Shown here piece after piece: positions 60,698 to 64,000 of a stretch of 64,000 nt of DNA. The stretch spans positions 13,352,913 to 13,416,912 of the forward strand of contig CM040450.1 in the NCBI GenBank assembly GCA_022749755.1, given 5' to 3'. The notes below the pieces were generated by a model. It saw nothing but the letters and a program-made list of their open reading frames with translations, searched no databases and was not told where the DNA came from. Each line of letters opens with the position of its first letter. Positions within the stretch are counted from its first letter, which is position 1. Origin of the DNA: Azadirachta indica (taxonomy: Eukaryota > Streptophyta > Magnoliopsida > Sapindales > Meliaceae). A program made the translations under genes and the position numbers.

Positions 60698-62129
60698 ATG
60701 GAAAAAAGGGCCGAGCTTGTCTTCATTCCATCGCCGTCAATCGGCCATCTTATACCCACCATCGAGTTCGCAACGCGGTTGCTTGACCGAGACGATCGCT
60801 TCTCTGTCACTGTTCTCGCCATTAGTCCAGTCGGCGGCAGCTCTGATGGAGCTGCTGCATACACTCAACTGCTTTCCGCCTCCGATACTCGTATAAGGTT
60901 CATCGGTCTTCCTCGAATTAATGCTCCGTTCGAAGAGTTTCCGAAATCCGGAGAAAAGTTTATAAAAGATTTTATTGACAGTCATAAACCTTACGTTAAA
61001 GAAGCCATCGTCAAACATTTGCTTTCGGACTCGGTTCCGATCGCCGGGTTGGTTCTTGATATGTTTTGCGCGTCTATGATTGATATAGGTAATGAACTCG
61101 GCGTTCCTTCCTATTCGTTCTTCACTTCCGGCGCTGCGTTTCTAGGTCTCGTTCTGTATCTTCCCACTCGGGGTAGTGAAGAATTTGAAGAATCGGACTC
61201 CGAAACGGCCGATATTTTTACTTATCTCAACCCGGTTCCGTATCGGGTTTTGCCTTCTTTTTGTTTCAATAAGAATGGCGGGTATACGACTTTCGAGAAC
61301 ATTGGAAGGAGATTCAATGAGATGAAGGGTATTTTTGTAAATACGTATAAAGAACTGGAATTCCATGCGGTTGAATCTTTGACGAAACACGATCATATAC
61401 CGCCTGTTTATACTGTGGGACCGGTAATTGATTTCGCCAGTCGGATTCAAAGAGAACCGCCGGGCGTTGGGACTAAAAGAGATGAGATCATCAAATGGCT
61501 AGAGGATCAGCCTCCTTCTTCCGTCGTCTTCTTGTGCTTCGGAAGCAGCGGGAGCTTTCGCGAAGAACAGCTGAGAGAAATCGCAGTCGCTTTGGAGCAA
61601 ACTGGGCGGCCGTTTCTTGTGGTCCGTACGAAAACCGCCACCGCCGGATAAATTCGAAAAGCCGAGCGATTACGAGAGCCTTGACGAGATATTACCACGC
61701 GGATTCCTCGAGAGAACGAATGGGAAAGGATTTCTGTGCGGGTGGGCCCCCCAGAAGGAGATACTGGGCCACAGGGCAATCGGAGGTTTCGTATCGCACT
61801 GCGGGTGGAATTCGATCCTGGAGAGTTTGTGGTTCGGAGTGCCGGTGGTGACGTGGCCAATGTACGCAGAGCAGCAGATTAACGCTTTTCAAATGGTGAA
61901 GGATCTTGGATTGGCGGTAGAGATGAGATTGGATTATAGGACGGGCGGAGAACTTGTGCAGGCAGATGAAATAGCAAGAGCCGTTGAACGTGTGATGGAC
62001 GGTGGTGATGAACTGAGGAAGAGAGTCAAGGAAGCGAGCGAGAAATCTAGATTGGCTCTGATGAACGGTGGATCTTCGTTTGATGCATATGAACGGTTGA
62101 TTGAGGATGTACTAGCAAATATGCCGTGA
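60698..62129 (+). pseudogene. UDP-glycosyltransferase, UGT71-like, third copy, with a one-base frameshift
   Basis: The ATG at 60698 opens MEKRAELVFIPSPSIGHLIP (predicted catalytic His in SIGH), followed by GLVLDMFCASM. The frame is correct up to LEQTGRPFL. At 61619 one extra G after TTTCTT shifts it; the expected next codons (TGG TCC GTA, W-S-V) continue in the other frame to a normal end at 62129. That part has an intact PSPG box ([18 protein letters not shown]) and the usual C-terminal helices. No other lesion is visible. As written, translation would stop at 61651 and lose the sugar-donor domain. It could be a young pseudogene, a null allele or a sequencing error. It is clearly diverged from copies A and D. 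Confidence 0.85.
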
Positions 62130-62396
62130 AGACGAGAGCGCCTGAGTGTCTCTTCGCATGTTCTTCTTATTTTATAATTAAACATTCTCAGCGCTGTAGT
62201 TTGAGAAATTTAATATAACTTAATCTGATTAGTACTTTGACAAATAGCAGCTTTGGAAACAATTGAAGCCAAACCAAGCAAAATATTTAATTTAATTACA
62301 GCAATTAATGCAAAATTATTATTAGAAATATAAGCAAACCAAATAAATAAACAAATAAATTACAGAGGCAAAAGCTTCTTCAATTATTTTACTTGG
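62130..62396. other. Short convergent spacer
   Basis: The tail-to-tail gap between the third UGT (+) and the small basic protein gene (-). AT-rich; it should hold both 3' UTRs. Confidence 0.5.
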
Positions 62397-63026
62397 CTAT
62401 TTTATCAAACAATTGGTGAGCTTCGTATGCATCCCCGAGTCTCTCTTCTTCTTCTTGAAATGCTTGGAAGCAGCCTTCAACACTTTCCTCCATCCCTGGT
62501 CATATATTAAATCAACAATAATTGTTCAAAAAAATTTATAAATAGTTGTAGTATTTTTTGCTATTAAGGGCAGGTATTGAATCTGATAACAAAATTAATT
62601 GTTTAAATTCAAAAGAGATACCTTAGAGGAGGAGACAGGCAGACAAGAATTTTTAACAGGAGTTGGTGAGAACTCAGAAGCTCTGGTTTTCTTCTTCTTC
62701 TTTTTCAAAAGACTACAGAGATTAATTCCGAATGCAGAGAATGTTACCGTTTTCCTCTTCTTCTTTGCACTCTTCTTCTCCAACTCAACTACTCCAAACC
62801 CAAAGTCATTTGATAGTCTTATCGGCGTCATCGAATCCAAATCGATGGGACTATAAGTTCGGGGAATCAGAGGAGACCATATGGAGCTCTGCGAGTAGTC
62901 GAAATCGAATGCAGAGTTGTCAGGAAATTTGCAGAGGAGTTCTCTCGACATCACTGGCTCCAAATACTCCACCACTTTTGCGTTAATGAGTCTTTCCTCT
63001 TCTTCTTCGTCTCTATTCCTTTTCAT
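62397..63026 (-). CDS. Small basic protein of unknown function, two exons
   Basis: Exon 1 63026-62622 and exon 2 62495-62397 join in frame through a GT-AG intron (CTAAG|GTATCT ... GACCAG|GGATGG), giving 167 residues. The start MKRNRDEEEEERLINAKVVE is charged. The middle is Ser/Pro-rich (SIWSPLIPR, TPIRLSNDFGFGVVELE). A Lys run (KKKRKTVTF, then LLKKKKKKTRASEFSPTP) looks like a nuclear localisation signal. Exon 2 adds GWRKVLKAASKHFKKKKRDS. The acidic start and basic patches suggest a nuclear protein. No domain was recognised, and the family is not identified. The splice model rests on frame continuity only. Confidence 0.65.
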
Positions 63027-64000
63027 TTCTTCTGGGTTTCCGTTGAGATTTTATCTGTCTGTTTTTGTAAGCAGCAAATTTGGAGAAGACCGAAAAATGT
63101 GACCGTTGCAATTCGTTTAAATACTTCAATGGTTTTCATTTTTTCCACGTTTGTTTTCTTGTCTATGTCTATATAACGTTTAACTTTTTTGGCAGTTTAT
63201 TCTCATGATTTATTTTCTCTTCCTTTTTCTTTTTCAATAATTTACTAATTGATTTTCTTTAAAAATAAAGTAAAATAAACTATCATTTAAAAAATGTTAA
63301 AAAATGAAACCATCTCGATATTATCGTTATGTTTTTATCATTTGTATTTATTGAAGTTGGATAATAAATATAAGAATTTTAGAATATTGCTTAGTACATT
63401 TACTTTCTTCAAGAAACTAAAAAATTATTTATATATTCAAATTAATGTTTTCGAATATTCCTAGTATCTATAATTTAATATAATACACAATATGTTTTTT
63501 AAAAGAAATCAATTCAGATGTCTATGTTTTATAAAATACAAATGTATACATAATTTAATAATAATTTTAACACTAAATTAATTAGTAAAATTTTGCATTG
63601 AATTATGTAAAATTATTAAAAAAAAATCCAGAAACAAACTTTAATTTCGTTGGTGGCTGTCAAATTTAATTTTGTGCGAAGCTTTATAAATATTGAAGAA
63701 AAAAAAAATGAAATAAAAAGGTGAAATAGTTTACCGTTGGATCATGTGATATACACTCTTGAAAATGAATAATGTAACTAAAATTCAACTGTCTGTAAAG
63801 GCATTCTGAAATTTTTATATATAGAATAACACAACAGTGGATTCTCCTTTAACCATGGAATTCTTTAGCATAAGTCAAGATATTAAATTATTGAATCTTT
63901 TAGTGTATTATGTGTTTTATTTAATACATTATTAATTTATTTAATTTGCTTATGTAAATTTAAAATTTATAGTAATCTCAATCATATTTTAATTTCTCTG
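63027..64000. other. Upstream region of the small basic protein gene, then AT-rich intergenic
   Basis: Bases 63027-63110 are probably the 5' leader and promoter. The remainder is AT-rich with no supportable gene. Confidence 0.5.

Overview
The window is plant nuclear DNA, probably from a eudicot. It is AT-rich, has GT-AG introns, long repeat-filled intergenic tracts and many microsatellites, and carries plant-specific families: UGT71-type glycosyltransferases, ZIP metal transporters, an E-class PPR editing factor, a plant pectinesterase and a plant L1-type LINE. The species cannot be named from the sequence alone.

Layout: (1) 1455-3130 (+), five-exon pectinesterase, PME53-like. (2) 5910-8938 (+), eight-exon choline-phosphate cytidylyltransferase (CCT). 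(3) About 9-56 kb, a complex segmental array lying between CCT and a PPR gene. Its recurring parts are a CCT-downstream flank, a non-coding block called X here, a ZIP transporter (+) and a convergent UGT71 gene (-). Five X copies mark five units. Unit 1 (ZIP-A 17482-19785, UGT-A 20573-22003) and unit 4 (ZIP-D 46489-50319, UGT-D 51603-53030) are intact. Unit 0 keeps a ZIP fragment split by a MITE. Unit 2 keeps a ZIP 3' flank and a truncated UGT. Unit 3 keeps a ZIP promoter without its gene and a UGT N-terminal stub. A decayed copy of the PPR 3' end at 25.4-25.8 kb marks one duplication boundary. (4) 56412-58925 (-), intronless PPR gene, AEF1-like. (5) 60698-62129 (+), a third, diverged UGT71 gene with a single-base frameshift. 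(6) 62397-63026 (-), a small two-exon basic protein of unknown function.

Mobile DNA: a degenerate 5.7-kb LINE with 16-bp target duplications splits the third X copy. There are also a hAT-like MITE upstream of ZIP-A, a 9-bp-TSD MITE inside the ZIP remnant, a TIR element in ZIP-D intron 2, a 0.73-kb foldback element, and remnants that may be LTR-element debris.

How the genes fit together: the two intact ZIP genes each have upstream one perfect 10-bp zinc-deficiency response element and a second site one base off consensus, with conserved spacing. This predicts zinc-deficiency induction through bZIP19/23-type factors. The neighbouring UGT71 genes should glucosylate small phenolic or hormone-like acceptors. 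No biochemical link between ZIP and UGT is visible, and the pairing may simply reflect co-duplication. Copy-to-copy comparisons were made by eye; no alignment was computed.
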